A DNA stretch of 28,660 nucleotides from CAYMAZ01 sp964428185 (GTDB lineage: Bacteria > Bacteroidota > Bacteroidia > Bacteroidales > DTU049), in contig CAYRXH010000030.1 in the NCBI GenBank assembly GCA_964428185.1, forward strand, positions 1-28,660. Direction: 5' to 3'. Position numbers and translations under genes: made by a program. The notes beneath the pieces were generated by a model, which saw only the letters and a program-made list of their open reading frames with translations, ran no database searches and was not told the DNA's origin. Below, one piece after another: positions 1-7,938 of this stretch; positions within the stretch are counted from its first letter, which is position 1; every line of letters begins with the position of its first letter.

Positions 1-645
1 CACAGTTCGCCTGTCGAAACCAGTCTGCTGCATACATTAAGTCCTCTGCTGGTAGCTCTTTTTGCAGTATGGATCTTAAAAGAAACCTTAACATTACGTA
101 AGTTTGCGGGGATTATCGCAGGATTGGCAGGTGCTGTCATTATTATAGTTACTGGAAAACCACTGGATCTTTACAACCTCCATTTCACAGGCAACCTGAT
201 GATTCTTCTGAATATTTCTGCATACAGCCTCTACCTTATCCTAATAAAGTCCATGATGGAGAAATATTCACCGTTTCATGTTACAAAATTAGTTTTCCTA
301 GCTGGCTTAATTACATATCTTCCTTTTGCTTTGTTTTCTTTCAGAGAATTTTCAATATCAGGTATTCAGACTCAGGAATGGCTATCTCTTGTTTATGTAG
401 TATTTGGGACAACACTAATTACATATCTTCTCACAAATTTTGCTATCAGGCGACTGCCTGCCACAGTAATCGGGTTCTATATCTATATGCAACCATTTAT
501 TGCAACATCTATTGGCTACTTGTCCGGCAAAGAACAACTTTCTGCCTGGGGAATTGTTGCTGCAATTTTTCTCTTCACTGGAGTCTGGCTTGTAATAGGA
601 AATAAAAAAAAGAAAGATTCACACAATCCGATCCGGATTTCTTGA
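1..645 (+). CDS. EamA/DMT-family membrane transporter, 3' part
   Basis: The reading frame is open from base 1 and runs to a TGA at 643-645, so this is the last 214 residues of a gene that begins before the window. An internal TTG near 124 is not the real start, because the same frame upstream continues the family pattern (SLLHTLSPLLVALFAVWILKE is typical of the end of the first EamA repeat). The remainder is a series of hydrophobic helices, with the second EamA repeat from about residue 60 to 205, then a short lysine-rich cytoplasmic tail. EamA/drug-metabolite-transporter proteins are ten-helix inner-membrane exporters of metabolites or amino acids; the substrate cannot be read from sequence. 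The 3' end overlaps the end of convergent ruvC by 27 bases. Confidence 0.85.
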   Translation, partial: HSSPVETSLLHTLSPLLVALFAVWILKETLTLRKFAGIIAGLAGAVIIIVTGKPLDLYNLHFTGNLMILLNISAYSLYLILIKSMMEKYSPFHVTKLVFLAGLITYLPFALFSFREFSISGIQTQEWLSLVYVVFGTTLITYLLTNFAIRRLPATVIGFYIYMQPFIATSIGYLSGKEQLSAWGIVAAIFLFTGVWLVIGNKKKKDSHNPIRIS

Positions 646-1170
646 AATAAATGTGCTCCAGTCTTTTGTGGATTTGGAAGAACCCTCCACTATGTTTCTA
701 GATCCATGACAAACAGCCACAGCTACAGCATCACTTGCATCAAGCATCTGATTTCTGAAATCGAACCCATAGATGGTTCCAAGCATTCCTGCCACCTGCT
801 CTTTAGAGGCATTTCCATTTCCAGTTACTGATTGCTTGATCTTTCTGGGGCTATACTCGAACACAGGCACCTGTCTTGCCAGTGCAGCAGCAATGGCCAC
901 CCCCTGAGCACGTCCAAGCTTCAGCATGGACTGAACATTCTTAGCATAAAAGGGACTCTCAATGCTTAGTTCATCAGGGTGATACTTGTCAATTAGACTG
1001 ATCACAAATTTATAAATCTTGCCCAACTTCATATACATGTCTTTTATCTTGGCAAGAGACAAGACTCCGCAATCAATAATTTCAATTTTTGTATTTTTGT
1101 TGACAATTAGTCCATATCCCAGAGTATTTGTTCCTGGATCTATGCCTAAAATTATTTTATCCTGTTCCAT
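619..1170 (-). CDS. ruvC: RuvC, crossover junction endodeoxyribonuclease
   Basis: A 183-residue protein that cleaves Holliday junctions with the RuvAB branch-migration motor during recombination repair. All four acidic metal-binding residues are visible: D11 in GIDPGT, E71 in SIESPF, and D144 and D147 in DASDA. The central stretch (KNVQSMLKLGRAQG) and the basic SPRKIKQSVTGNG segment are diagnostic of the family. Length is slightly above the usual 160-175 because of a C-terminal tail after residue 160, which lies in the region overlapping the EamA gene. The ATG at 1170 is 12 bases from the divergent flippase-like gene, so its promoter must lie inside that neighbour; a TAACTTTG box sits at 1190-1197. 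No SD is seen. Confidence 0.97.
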   Translation of the reverse strand: MEQDKIILGIDPGTNTLGYGLIVNKNTKIEIIDCGVLSLAKIKDMYMKLGKIYKFVISLIDKYHPDELSIESPFYAKNVQSMLKLGRAQGVAIAAALARQVPVFEYSPRKIKQSVTGNGNASKEQVAGMLGTIYGFDFRNQMLDASDAVAVAVCHGSRNIVEGSSKSTKDWSTFISRNPDRIV

Positions 1171-1182
1171 GAATCTGCTTCA

Positions 1183-2196
1183 ATGAATACAAAGTTAGCG
1201 TTTTTTTTGAATGTCATTCTTAGGGTTGGAATTCTTGGCGTTTCAATTTTTTTTCTCATTGTTCAGTTCCGTGCAAAATTTCAATCGGGATTGTTCCTTG
1301 ATGAATTAAATGATTCCTTGTCACAAGCAGGGGCATCCACATTTATACTTCTTTGTTTTCTTCTTATGCCTCTCAATTGGGGTATTGAAATTGTAAAGTG
1401 GAAAATCCTTACAGCCTCATTCTCAACAACAACTCTGAAACAATGTATCAAAGGCGTTATTTCAGGAATAACAATAAGCATGTTCCTTCCAAACCGAATA
1501 GGCGATGTGGCCGGAAAAACACTCTGGCTCAATCCTGAATATAGATGGAAAGGCTTTTATGTCAATTTCTATTCATCTATAGCACAAATATCTGCCACAC
1601 TCCTGTTCTCATCACTTGCAAGTATTTATTTTCTTTTATCATATTACAATGGAGTGACCAGCATTCCATATTATCAAGCATTTTATATCCTTCTCGTTTT
1701 GCTGACCATCATGTTATTGTTGTTTTATTTTAGACTTGGTTTATTGGGTAAACTCATTCAAAAAATACCATCCAAAAAACTCAAAAAATTTACTTTTCAG
1801 GCAGCTGTTATTGAAAAAATCTCTTTCCCCGTCAGAACTATTGTCATTCTCCTCAGTTTGCTCAGATTTATTCTTTATTCCACTCAGTTTTACTTTGCAA
1901 TCAGAGCTTTTGGTTGTTCTGTTGCTTATATTGATTGCATGATGTTAATTTCTCTAATTTATCTTGCAATAACCATAATTCCCCAGTTTGCTATTTCGGA
2001 AATTGCCTCACGAAGTGCTGCCACGATTGCAATTACTGGATTATTTATCTCTGTCGGTGGAACTTTTTTATGTGTATATGAAACCCATCTTCTTCTGTCT
2101 GCTTCTTTTATGTGGCTAATCAATTTATTTGTTCCTGCAGTTGCCGGATTATCAATGATGCCTGCACTTGGATCTATTAATTCATCAAGATCATGA
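1183..2196 (+). CDS. Flippase-like membrane protein (lysylphosphatidylglycerol synthase TM-domain family)
   Basis: A 337-residue, strongly hydrophobic protein with about eight predicted membrane helices. The central pattern (residues about 75-105: ...CIKGVISGITISMFLPNR followed by IGDVAGK) matches the LPG_synthase_TM/AglD-like family (formerly UPF0104), whose members act in or near lipid-linked sugar translocation. The soluble synthetase half found in MprF is absent, so it is not an aminoacyl-PG synthase. Its stop overlaps the start of the following glycosyltransferase by four bases (ATGA), implying translational coupling and a shared pathway, probably making or moving a glycolipid. The ATG at 1183 is the first that keeps the N-terminal helix intact. 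A TATTTTTG box at 1092-1099 inside ruvC is a possible promoter. Specific substrate unknown. Confidence 0.8.
   Translation: MNTKLAFFLNVILRVGILGVSIFFLIVQFRAKFQSGLFLDELNDSLSQAGASTFILLCFLLMPLNWGIEIVKWKILTASFSTTTLKQCIKGVISGITISMFLPNRIGDVAGKTLWLNPEYRWKGFYVNFYSSIAQISATLLFSSLASIYFLLSYYNGVTSIPYYQAFYILLVLLTIMLLLFYFRLGLLGKLIQKIPSKKLKKFTFQAAVIEKISFPVRTIVILLSLLRFILYSTQFYFAIRAFGCSVAYIDCMMLISLIYLAITIIPQFAISEIASRSAATIAITGLFISVGGTFLCVYETHLLLSASFMWLINLFVPAVAGLSMMPALGSINSSRS
1190..1197 (-). promoter_or_regulatory. Candidate -7 box for ruvC (TAACTTTG)
   Basis: On the minus strand the bases read TAACTTTG, a full match to the Bacteroidota -7 consensus TAnnTTTG, giving a leader of about 15 bases before the ruvC ATG. 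It lies inside codons 3-5 of the divergent gene. No -33 TTTG was found at the usual distance, so support is from the -7 element only. Confidence 0.45.
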
Positions 2197-3293
2197 TTGC
2201 AATTCTGATTATTTCCGCAATAGTATTTGTCATTTATGTGTCCATGATTCTTGCTTTTTCAAATGGAATTTATAAATTAAAGAAAAAACTGCCTGGTGTC
2301 ACATCGTGTGCATGTGTGTCTATAATCATTCCCTTTAAAAATGAAGAGAAAATGTTATCTGATTTAATAAAGTCATTATTCACTATGAATCACAAATGTT
2401 TCAGGGTGGAACTGATTTTTGTGGATGATTATTCGACAGATAAAAGTGCAGAAATTATTCAACAGATCACTGATATTCCGGAAAATTTCAATATTCAATT
2501 GATAAAGACAAATAAGGATGGCAAAAAACATTCGCAATATTGCGGGGTACTTGAATCTTCCCATGATATACTGCTGTTTACAGATGCTGACTGCCGTGTT
2601 TCAGAGAATTGGCTCACTTCAATGTGCAGTTTGCTGAACAATGAAATAAAAATGGTATGCGGGCCAGTTGTAATGACAAAGAATCATGCTTTTGATTTTT
2701 TTTTCAGAACTGAATTTGCATCTCTTGTTTTAAGCGGCGCAGGAGCCTTTGGAATAAAGAGACCCATTTTCTGTAACGGAGCAAACATTCTTGTCAGAAA
2801 ACAGGCCTATCTTGATGTCTGGAATTCACAGTCAGGGAAATTATCGGTTTCAGGAGATGATGTTTTTCTGCTCCATGCTATCATTAAGCAGTTTTCCAAT
2901 AATTCCATTGTTTTTTCTTTTAACACTGATTCCACAGTTTTTACTGACCCTCCCAATAATCTTCCTGATTTTTTAAGACAACGCCAAAGATGGGCATCAA
3001 AAGCTCGTTTCTACAAAAATACTTTTACAATATTTACTTCAATCTGTGTGTTTATTATGTCAGCATCCATTATTTTGCTTGCAGTTCTTCCCTTTCCTCA
3101 AACATTGATGGCTTGCTGCATTGGTCTTTGCCTAAAAACTCTGGCTGATTCAATGCTTTTTTATTCAGGGAAGCAATTACAAGGAAACAAATATCTCTTC
3201 CTTTGGTCAGTTCCTTTGCAGTTTATTTATCCAATATATGTTATAATATCAGCTATCAGTTCAGTCTTATACAGAAATGCCTGGAAAAAATAG
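2193..3293 (+). CDS. Family 2 glycosyltransferase, membrane-bound
   Basis: A 366-residue GT-A fold glycosyltransferase. Visible elements are an N-terminal membrane helix (residues about 3-25), the nucleotide-sugar motif VSIIIPFKNEE, VDDYSTD (D of the first metal/UDP site), the TDADC DxD motif, SGDDVFLLH with the probable catalytic aspartate region, and QRQRW, the (Q/R)xxRW motif of processive or polyprenyl/lipid-acceptor GT2 enzymes. Three to four C-terminal helices anchor it to the inner membrane. It is translationally coupled to the flippase-like gene before it. Donor and acceptor are unknown; a glycolipid or polyprenyl-sugar acceptor is an inference from the membrane anchoring and partner. 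It ends six bases from convergent ispD. Confidence 0.88.
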   Translation: MIAILIISAIVFVIYVSMILAFSNGIYKLKKKLPGVTSCACVSIIIPFKNEEKMLSDLIKSLFTMNHKCFRVELIFVDDYSTDKSAEIIQQITDIPENFNIQLIKTNKDGKKHSQYCGVLESSHDILLFTDADCRVSENWLTSMCSLLNNEIKMVCGPVVMTKNHAFDFFFRTEFASLVLSGAGAFGIKRPIFCNGANILVRKQAYLDVWNSQSGKLSVSGDDVFLLHAIIKQFSNNSIVFSFNTDSTVFTDPPNNLPDFLRQRQRWASKARFYKNTFTIFTSICVFIMSASIILLAVLPFPQTLMACCIGLCLKTLADSMLFYSGKQLQGNKYLFLWSVPLQFIYPIYVIISAISSVLYRNAWKK

Positions 3294-3299
3294 CAACAC

Positions 3300-3983
3300 C
3301 TATCGGATGAAATTATGTAACAGCACTGATGCCATTGCAATATCTGAAGGATTTGTGATTTTAATGTTTTCGGGATTACCGTCAATCAGTGTTACCTGTC
3401 TCCCACTGGCCTCATAAACACCGGCATCGTCATTAAATGCCTCAGAGTACTGAATAGTATAACAATCTTTAAGCTCCAGATATCTAAAAAACTGCGGTGT
3501 CTGTACCAGACAGAAATGCTCTCTCGGAACAATTCTGCTGAGTGAACCACAGACCTCTCGCATTGTTTCATTAACAGCAATAACAGGAATGGCACTCCCC
3601 TTCTTTGAAGCAATATAGAATCCCTGCTGCAGAACTTCATTTTTTACAAGAGGCCTTACTCCATCATGAACTGCAATTACATGATCTCCCTCAAACTGAG
3701 AACATGCCCTCAACCCACTTTTAACAGAGTGAAATCTGGTAGGACCTCCGGAAACAACAGTATGAGGAATCTGGATAGAATAGTCTGAAACCAAAGTGTC
3801 CCATTGTTTCAGATGCTTTTCAGGCAACACCAGAATTATTTCAGTTTCTGAAGAATGTTCAAAAAACAACTTCAGCGAATAATACAAAACAGGATAATTA
3901 TTCAGAAGCAGAAACTGTTTAGGGACTTCAGATTTCATTCTGACTCCTGAACCTCCTGCAACGATAATTGCTGTTTTTTTCAC
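3300..3983 (-). CDS. ispD: IspD, 2-C-methyl-D-erythritol 4-phosphate cytidylyltransferase
   Basis: A 227-residue enzyme of the non-mevalonate isoprenoid pathway; it joins CTP and MEP to make CDP-ME. The CTP loop IVAGGSGVRMKSEVPKQF is at residues 7-24 with the basic residues R15 and K22 in place. The MEP-site motif AVHDGVRPLV is at 105-113 (D107, R110), and TPQFF and DDAGVYE follow as expected. Length is normal. The start is a GTG at 3983, six bases after the queA stop, so it is the second gene of a queA-ispD operon. No SD is present. The pairing of tRNA modification with isoprenoid synthesis is positional only. Confidence 0.96.
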   Translation of the reverse strand: MKKTAIIVAGGSGVRMKSEVPKQFLLLNNYPVLYYSLKLFFEHSSETEIILVLPEKHLKQWDTLVSDYSIQIPHTVVSGGPTRFHSVKSGLRACSQFEGDHVIAVHDGVRPLVKNEVLQQGFYIASKKGSAIPVIAVNETMREVCGSLSRIVPREHFCLVQTPQFFRYLELKDCYTIQYSEAFNDDAGVYEASGRQVTLIDGNPENIKITNPSDIAMASVLLHNFIR

Positions 3984-3989
3984 AGATTA

Positions 3990-5039
3990 CTAAATAATGA
4001 GCATTGCATCCCCAAAAGTGAAGAATTTATATTTTTCTTCAACTGCAATTTTGTATGCTTTCATCAGAAGATCATAACCCGCAAAAGCGGCCACCATAAT
4101 CATAAGTGAAGACCGAGGCATGTGAAAGTTGGAAACCATCGTATTGGCTACTCTGAAGTTGTAGGGAGGAAAAATAAATAAATTTGTCCAGCCAAGATAA
4201 GGCCTGAGTTCTCCTGATAATGTCACACTTGATTCCATTGTCCTCATCGTGGTTGTTCCAACGCCACATATACGTTTACCATTCAGCTTTGCACTGTTAA
4301 CAATATCACATGTATGCTGATCAATAATAATTTCTTCAGACTCAATTTTATGTTTTGAAAGATCCTCAACCTCAATATTTCTGAAATTTCCAAGCCCTGC
4401 ATGAAGAGTAATATCAGCAAAATCAACTCCCTTGATCTGCATTCGTTTTATAAGTTCCCTGCTGAAATGCATTCCCGCTGTAGGAGCAGCAACAGCACCT
4501 TCTCTTTTGGCAAACAATGTTTGATACCTGTCCTTATCCTCAGGCTCCACATCTCTTGAAATTATTTTAGGAAGAGGGGCTTCTCCCATTTCTTTCAGTA
4601 TTGATTTAAATTCTTCATTGTCTCCATCAAAGAGAAACCTAATGGTGCGACCTCTCGAAGTAGTGTTATCAATAACTTCTGCTACCAGTTCATCAGAATT
4701 GCCAAAATACAATTTATTACCGACACGAATTTTTCTTGCAGGATCAACAAGCACATCCCATAATTTTGATTCAGCATTTAATTCTCTTAGGAGAAACACT
4801 TCAATTCTTGCTCCGGTTTTCTCTTTCTTACCATATAGGCGTGCAGGGAAAACCTTTGTATTATTAATCACCATCACATCCCCTTCTCCAAAAAACTCGA
4901 TAATTTCACCAAAACGTTTGTGCTCTATAGTCCCACTAGTCCGGTCAACGATCATCAGCCTGCCCTCATCTCTGTTTTCCGGAGGATACATCGCAATCAG
5001 CTCGTTGGGCAGGTTAAATTTAAAGTCAGATAATTTCAT
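3990..5039 (-). CDS. queA: QueA, S-adenosylmethionine:tRNA ribosyltransferase-isomerase
   Basis: A 349-residue enzyme that transfers and isomerises the ribosyl group of SAM onto preQ1-modified tRNA, giving epoxyqueuosine at the wobble position. Family signatures are clear: the N-terminal LSDFKFNLPNELIAMYP, DRTSG, the VINNTKVFPARLYG segment, the APTAGMHFS block with the preceding basic residues, and TLHAGLGNF. Near the C-terminus is NFHMPRSSLMIMVAAFAGY. Length is typical. It is the first gene of the pair with ispD. The promoter upstream is one of the few with both -33 and -7 elements visible. The region between it and rplI carries no queuosine riboswitch that I can see. Confidence 0.97.
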   Translation of the reverse strand: MKLSDFKFNLPNELIAMYPPENRDEGRLMIVDRTSGTIEHKRFGEIIEFFGEGDVMVINNTKVFPARLYGKKEKTGARIEVFLLRELNAESKLWDVLVDPARKIRVGNKLYFGNSDELVAEVIDNTTSRGRTIRFLFDGDNEEFKSILKEMGEAPLPKIISRDVEPEDKDRYQTLFAKREGAVAAPTAGMHFSRELIKRMQIKGVDFADITLHAGLGNFRNIEVEDLSKHKIESEEIIIDQHTCDIVNSAKLNGKRICGVGTTTMRTMESSVTLSGELRPYLGWTNLFIFPPYNFRVANTMVSNFHMPRSSLMIMVAAFAGYDLLMKAYKIAVEEKYKFFTFGDAMLII

Positions 5040-5067
5040 TGGTCGTTGTTCTTTTAAAATTAGTGTA

Positions 5068-5100
5068 CAAAGATACTATACAAGTATACCCGAACGCAAA
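5068..5100 (-). promoter_or_regulatory. queA-ispD promoter: TTTG-N21-TATCTTTG
   Basis: Minus-strand TTTG at 5097-5100 is followed after 21 bases by TATCTTTG at 5068-5075, matching the Bacteroidota -33/-7 arrangement (TTTG, 17-23 bp, TAnnTTTG). The -7 box is about 28 bases before the queA ATG, so the leader is short, about 20-25 bases. This is the best complete promoter in the window. One arm of an inverted ATACCCG/CGGGTAT pair (5086-5092 and 5121-5127) lies in its spacer. Confidence 0.7.
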
Positions 5101-5151
5101 TTTTTTGTGAAAATTATGTCCGGGTATTCGATTTTTTAAATGCTTTAAATG

Positions 5152-5595
5152 CTATTCAGCAACAACTTCAAATGAACATTCTGCCTCAACATCTTTAAAG
5201 ATTAAAACAGATGCTGTATAAAATCCAACCTGCTTAACAGGTTCAAAGTGAATCTGCTTCCTGTCAATATCAATTTCATGCTGTTCCTTGAGAGCATCGG
5301 CAATCATAATATTGTTTACACTTCCGAATATTTTTCCAGTTTTTGAAGCTTTTACCATCACTTTCAGCTGAAGTCCATTAATCTTATCTTTTAAAACCTC
5401 TGCTTCTTGACGAAGGCGTTCGGCTTTAAACTCCTGCTGTTTCAGCGTCTCGGTCTGTACTTTTCTTGCAGAAGTTGTGGCAACAATAGCCATTCCGTTA
5501 GGAATAAGGTAATTATTGGCATAGCCGTTCTTTACCTTAACGATATCGTTTTTATATCCTAGATTTTTTACATCCTGTAAAAGAATAATTTCCAT
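5152..5595 (-). CDS. rplI: Ribosomal protein bL9
   Basis: A 147-residue large-subunit protein. The N-terminal RNA-binding domain starts with MEIILLQDVKNLGYKNDIVKVKNGYANNYLIP (positions 1-32), the family signature. A long charged connecting helix lies around residues 45-75 and the C-terminal domain begins near residue 80 with GKIFGSVN. It is the last gene of the rpsF-rpsR-rplI operon, 13 bases after rpsR. Unlike almost every other gene here it has a strong SD, GAGGAGG, seven bases before the ATG and directly following the rpsR stop codon. No clear terminator follows; 112 bases separate it from queA. Confidence 0.98.
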   Translation of the reverse strand: MEIILLQDVKNLGYKNDIVKVKNGYANNYLIPNGMAIVATTSARKVQTETLKQQEFKAERLRQEAEVLKDKINGLQLKVMVKASKTGKIFGSVNNIMIADALKEQHEIDIDRKQIHFEPVKQVGFYTASVLIFKDVEAECSFEVVAE

Positions 5596-5602
5596 TGTAA
5601 TT

Positions 5603-5609
5603 CCTCCTC
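5603..5609 (-). promoter_or_regulatory. Strong Shine-Dalgarno of rplI (GAGGAGG)
   Basis: Minus strand reads TAG-AGGAGG-AATTACA-ATG: the rpsR stop codon runs straight into an extended SD with a 7-base spacer to the rplI ATG. rpsF and rpsR in the same operon have A-rich leaders without any SD. Confidence 0.85.
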
Positions 5610-5875
5610 TATTTTAAAAGGTCTGCAACAAAAGGAAGAAGGGCCAGATGGCGGGCTCTTTTGATTGCCCTTGATACCTTCTTCTGGTATTTGGTTGAAG
5701 TGCCGGTAAGACGGCGGGGTAAAATTTTTCCCTGTTCATTGATGAAACGAAGCAAAAAATCCGCATCCTTATAATCAATATATTTAATGTTATTCTTCTT
5801 AAACCGGCAATATTTTTTCTTTTTAACATCAACGTTAATCGGTGTTAAATATCTTACTTCTGATTGTTGACTCAT
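5609..5875 (-). CDS. rpsR: Ribosomal protein bS18
   Basis: An 88-residue small-subunit protein that pairs with bS6 on the platform next to the 3' end of 16S rRNA. Conserved elements are YCRFKKNNIKYIDYKD, LLRFINEQGKILPRRLTG and KYQKKVSRAIKRARHLALLPF, the standard core. The single visible Cys (in YCRF) is typical. It sits 30 bases after rpsF and 13 before rplI. In Bacteroidota, bS18 with bS6 and bS21 is known to form the pocket that holds the anti-SD tail of 16S rRNA, which is relevant to the SD of the downstream rplI. Confidence 0.98.
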   Translation of the reverse strand: MSQQSEVRYLTPINVDVKKKKYCRFKKNNIKYIDYKDADFLLRFINEQGKILPRRLTGTSTKYQKKVSRAIKRARHLALLPFVADLLK

Positions 5876-5905
5876 TGTAGTAGGTTCATTTTAGGGTTAA
5901 TACTG

Positions 5906-6280
5906 TTATTCACTTTCTGTTGGCTCTGGTTCAACAACTTTCTCAGCTTTTGGTTTTCTCTTTCTTTCATTGTACTCAACACCATATTTGTCAAGATACA
6001 CTGTAAGATAACGCAGAATACGCTCATCACGTTTGAATGTAAGCTCAAGCAAAGAAACCAGATTATCTGTCCCTGCATAATCCCATTCTAGCAAATGATA
6101 AAAGCCGGTAGATTTCTTCTGAATCTGGTAGGCCAGTTTGCGAAGACCCCAGTCTTCTTCATGAACAATGGTTGCCCCTTTATCAGCGAGCAAGTCCTTA
6201 AATTTCTTTACCGTTTCCTTTGTCTGTTCAACAGACAAAACGGGAGTTACGATGAAAACGGTTTCATAACGTTTTGACAT
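5906..6280 (-). CDS. rpsF: Ribosomal protein bS6
   Basis: A 124-residue small-subunit protein, bS18 partner. The N-terminus MSKRYETVFIVTPVLS and the EEDWGLRKLAYQIQKKSTGFYHLLEW block (residues about 41-66) are characteristic. The C-terminal tail after residue 100 is charged and low in complexity (KRKPKAEKVVEPEPTESE), longer than the minimal fold, as in many bacteria. It is the first gene of the operon; the ATG at 6280 has no SD, and a TATTTTTG -7 box lies about 47 bases upstream. Confidence 0.97.
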   Translation of the reverse strand: MSKRYETVFIVTPVLSVEQTKETVKKFKDLLADKGATIVHEEDWGLRKLAYQIQKKSTGFYHLLEWDYAGTDNLVSLLELTFKRDERILRYLTVYLDKYGVEYNERKRKPKAEKVVEPEPTESE

Positions 6281-6326
6281 TGTTGTAGTTGTTTTGATTA
6301 ATACTATATTTTTTAAAAACGGAGTG

Positions 6327-6334
6327 CAAAAATA
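6327..6334 (-). promoter_or_regulatory. -7 box of the rpsF operon (TATTTTTG)
   Basis: Full TAnnTTTG match on the minus strand, about 47 bases before the rpsF ATG, leaving a leader of roughly 40 bases in which an operon-autoregulatory mRNA site could lie. No -33 element was recognised. It is downstream of the hairpin terminator of the preceding outer-membrane gene. Confidence 0.55.
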
Positions 6335-6401
6335 GTAATAATTTTTATATCTGTAGCTATATTCACTTGAAAATTATTTATAAATCAAATATTTATAAAG
6401 G

Positions 6402-6428
6402 GAAAAAGCAGCCTTATGCTGCTTTTTC
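6402..6428 (-). terminator. Hairpin terminator after the outer-membrane protein gene
   Basis: A perfect 11-bp inverted repeat (6402-6412 with 6418-6428) around a 5-base loop. The stem contains GCAGC/GCTGC flanked by five A/T pairs, so an RNA hairpin followed by U residues forms on either strand. It lies 24 bases beyond the stop of the outer-membrane gene, so it most likely ends the lipoprotein/outer-membrane transcript and insulates the ribosomal operon promoter. It is the only convincing intrinsic terminator in the window. Confidence 0.8.
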
Positions 6429-6452
6429 AAGGAGGGTAATTTATATTCTCAA

Positions 6453-7904
6453 TTAAAATTTCAAGCCGAGAGTACAAACAAACTGATGTCTTGTTTCCCC
6501 TGTAGAAGCCGGTTCCGGAACAGATGAATACAGATAATAGTCTTCTGCTCTCAGAGAATAAACATAGCCAAAATCAATAAAATAATTTTGTTGTCTGATA
6601 CCTAATCCACCAGATATAAACTGCTGACTTCCATCATTCAGACCACTTTTATATGGGTTTCCATACAAAGCATATCCTGCTCTGATACTAAATGGTTTTA
6701 CTATCCACTCAGTACCGATTCTCAGGTTGTTTGTTGCAGTATATGTACTTCTGATAGTTTCATTTTGTGTTGTAAAACTACCGTTGAAATTTTTCTCTCT
6801 CAGTCTGGCTTCTGAATAATCGATCAGTTCATATTCAGCTGAAACCGAACCCAGGTTAGGAATAATAAATGCAACTCCACCCATAACACGCATGGGTGTC
6901 ATCAGATTGTAGTCATATCTTCCAACAGGAGATTCATCGCTATAATTTCCAAGGGCTTCAAGCTGAGAACTCATTGATCGCTTGTACTCATCCGTCATGG
7001 TATAAAATGTCGGGGTATGAAATGCTCCTGAAATTCTTGCCCAGTCTGTAATTCTGTATATCATTCCCATTTTGAAGTTAATACCTGTTCCCCGGGTGTG
7101 TAGTTCATCACTGATGGTAAGTGACCGGAAATCAGCAAGTGAATCAAGTTCGTCCACCTCTTTAAATGTAGAGATTTCTTCATATCTGAGAAAAGGAAAT
7201 CCAAGAGATGCACCAATATAAAACCGATCATTGTAATTTCCACCGAAAGACATCACCATTTCATTAATACCTCCGGTAGTAGTTATGGTCTTTGTTTGTT
7301 TGGCACCTCCGTAATGAGCCTGAATATAATTGGCAGGGCCACCTGCAGTGTCTAAAAGATAGGTATTAAAGGCTAGTTCAGTATCAAAGGGATGTAACTG
7401 ATCAAATGAAATTCCCTGAGCATATGACGAATATACATCCAAAATAGTACTTTGATCATTCTGCCCTTCAATGTATGATCTTCCATTAAAATTCTGCTGA
7501 CGGTTATATCCAAAACCAAACTGCACCCCTTTCCATTCTGCTTTTTCTGAATCAGAAGAACCCACATTTCCGGCAAAGACCATCCCGAAATTTGTAAAGT
7601 TAAAGTTGTACTTAAAGTCATCTCTGTATGTACCAAGGTAATCAGCCCCTGTTTTAGTGTAACCTACACTGGGAGTGAAAACCATTTCAGATTTTTTATA
7701 GACTCCGATTCCGGCAGGATTAGTACTCAGAACTGAGAAATCGGCCCCAAGGGAGGAAAAGGCTCCACCCATAGACATATATCTGGCTGAGCCTCCAAAT
7801 AACACCCTTGAATATCTAAGTGCATCAACTTCATTTTGTGCAAGCAGTGTCATACTCAACAGCATTGACAGAATTGCAAGTGATATTTTTGTTGTTGTTT
7901 TCAT
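6453..7904 (-). CDS. Outer-membrane beta-barrel protein, FadL/PorV-like
   Basis: A 483-residue protein with a signal peptide (about residues 1-22, ending MTLLAQ) and then many alternating polar/aromatic strands ending in a terminal Phe (LGLKF), the usual C-terminal signature of outer-membrane barrels. The N-terminal motif with RYMSMGGAFSSLGADFSVLSTNPAGIGVY (residues about 42-70) matches the OmpP1/FadL and PorV/UPF0164-like group in this phylum, where the loop after GGA plugs the barrel. FadL members import hydrophobic compounds; PorV-like ones take part in protein secretion. Which applies here cannot be decided. It lies 34 bases after the repeat lipoprotein gene on the same strand, with no promoter box recognised between, so the two are probably co-transcribed. 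Confidence 0.8.
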   Translation of the reverse strand: MKTTTKISLAILSMLLSMTLLAQNEVDALRYSRVLFGGSARYMSMGGAFSSLGADFSVLSTNPAGIGVYKKSEMVFTPSVGYTKTGADYLGTYRDDFKYNFNFTNFGMVFAGNVGSSDSEKAEWKGVQFGFGYNRQQNFNGRSYIEGQNDQSTILDVYSSYAQGISFDQLHPFDTELAFNTYLLDTAGGPANYIQAHYGGAKQTKTITTTGGINEMVMSFGGNYNDRFYIGASLGFPFLRYEEISTFKEVDELDSLADFRSLTISDELHTRGTGINFKMGMIYRITDWARISGAFHTPTFYTMTDEYKRSMSSQLEALGNYSDESPVGRYDYNLMTPMRVMGGVAFIIPNLGSVSAEYELIDYSEARLREKNFNGSFTTQNETIRSTYTATNNLRIGTEWIVKPFSIRAGYALYGNPYKSGLNDGSQQFISGGLGIRQQNYFIDFGYVYSLRAEDYYLYSSVPEPASTGETRHQFVCTLGLKF

Positions 7905-7938
7905 TATTATTGTGTTTTTCAGTTATACAATCAACCTG

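Noticed and set aside
6429..6440. Plus-strand AAGGAGGG motif near 6430 as an SD
   Set aside because: No start codon with a coding frame follows at a suitable distance; the region is downstream of the minus-strand barrel gene.
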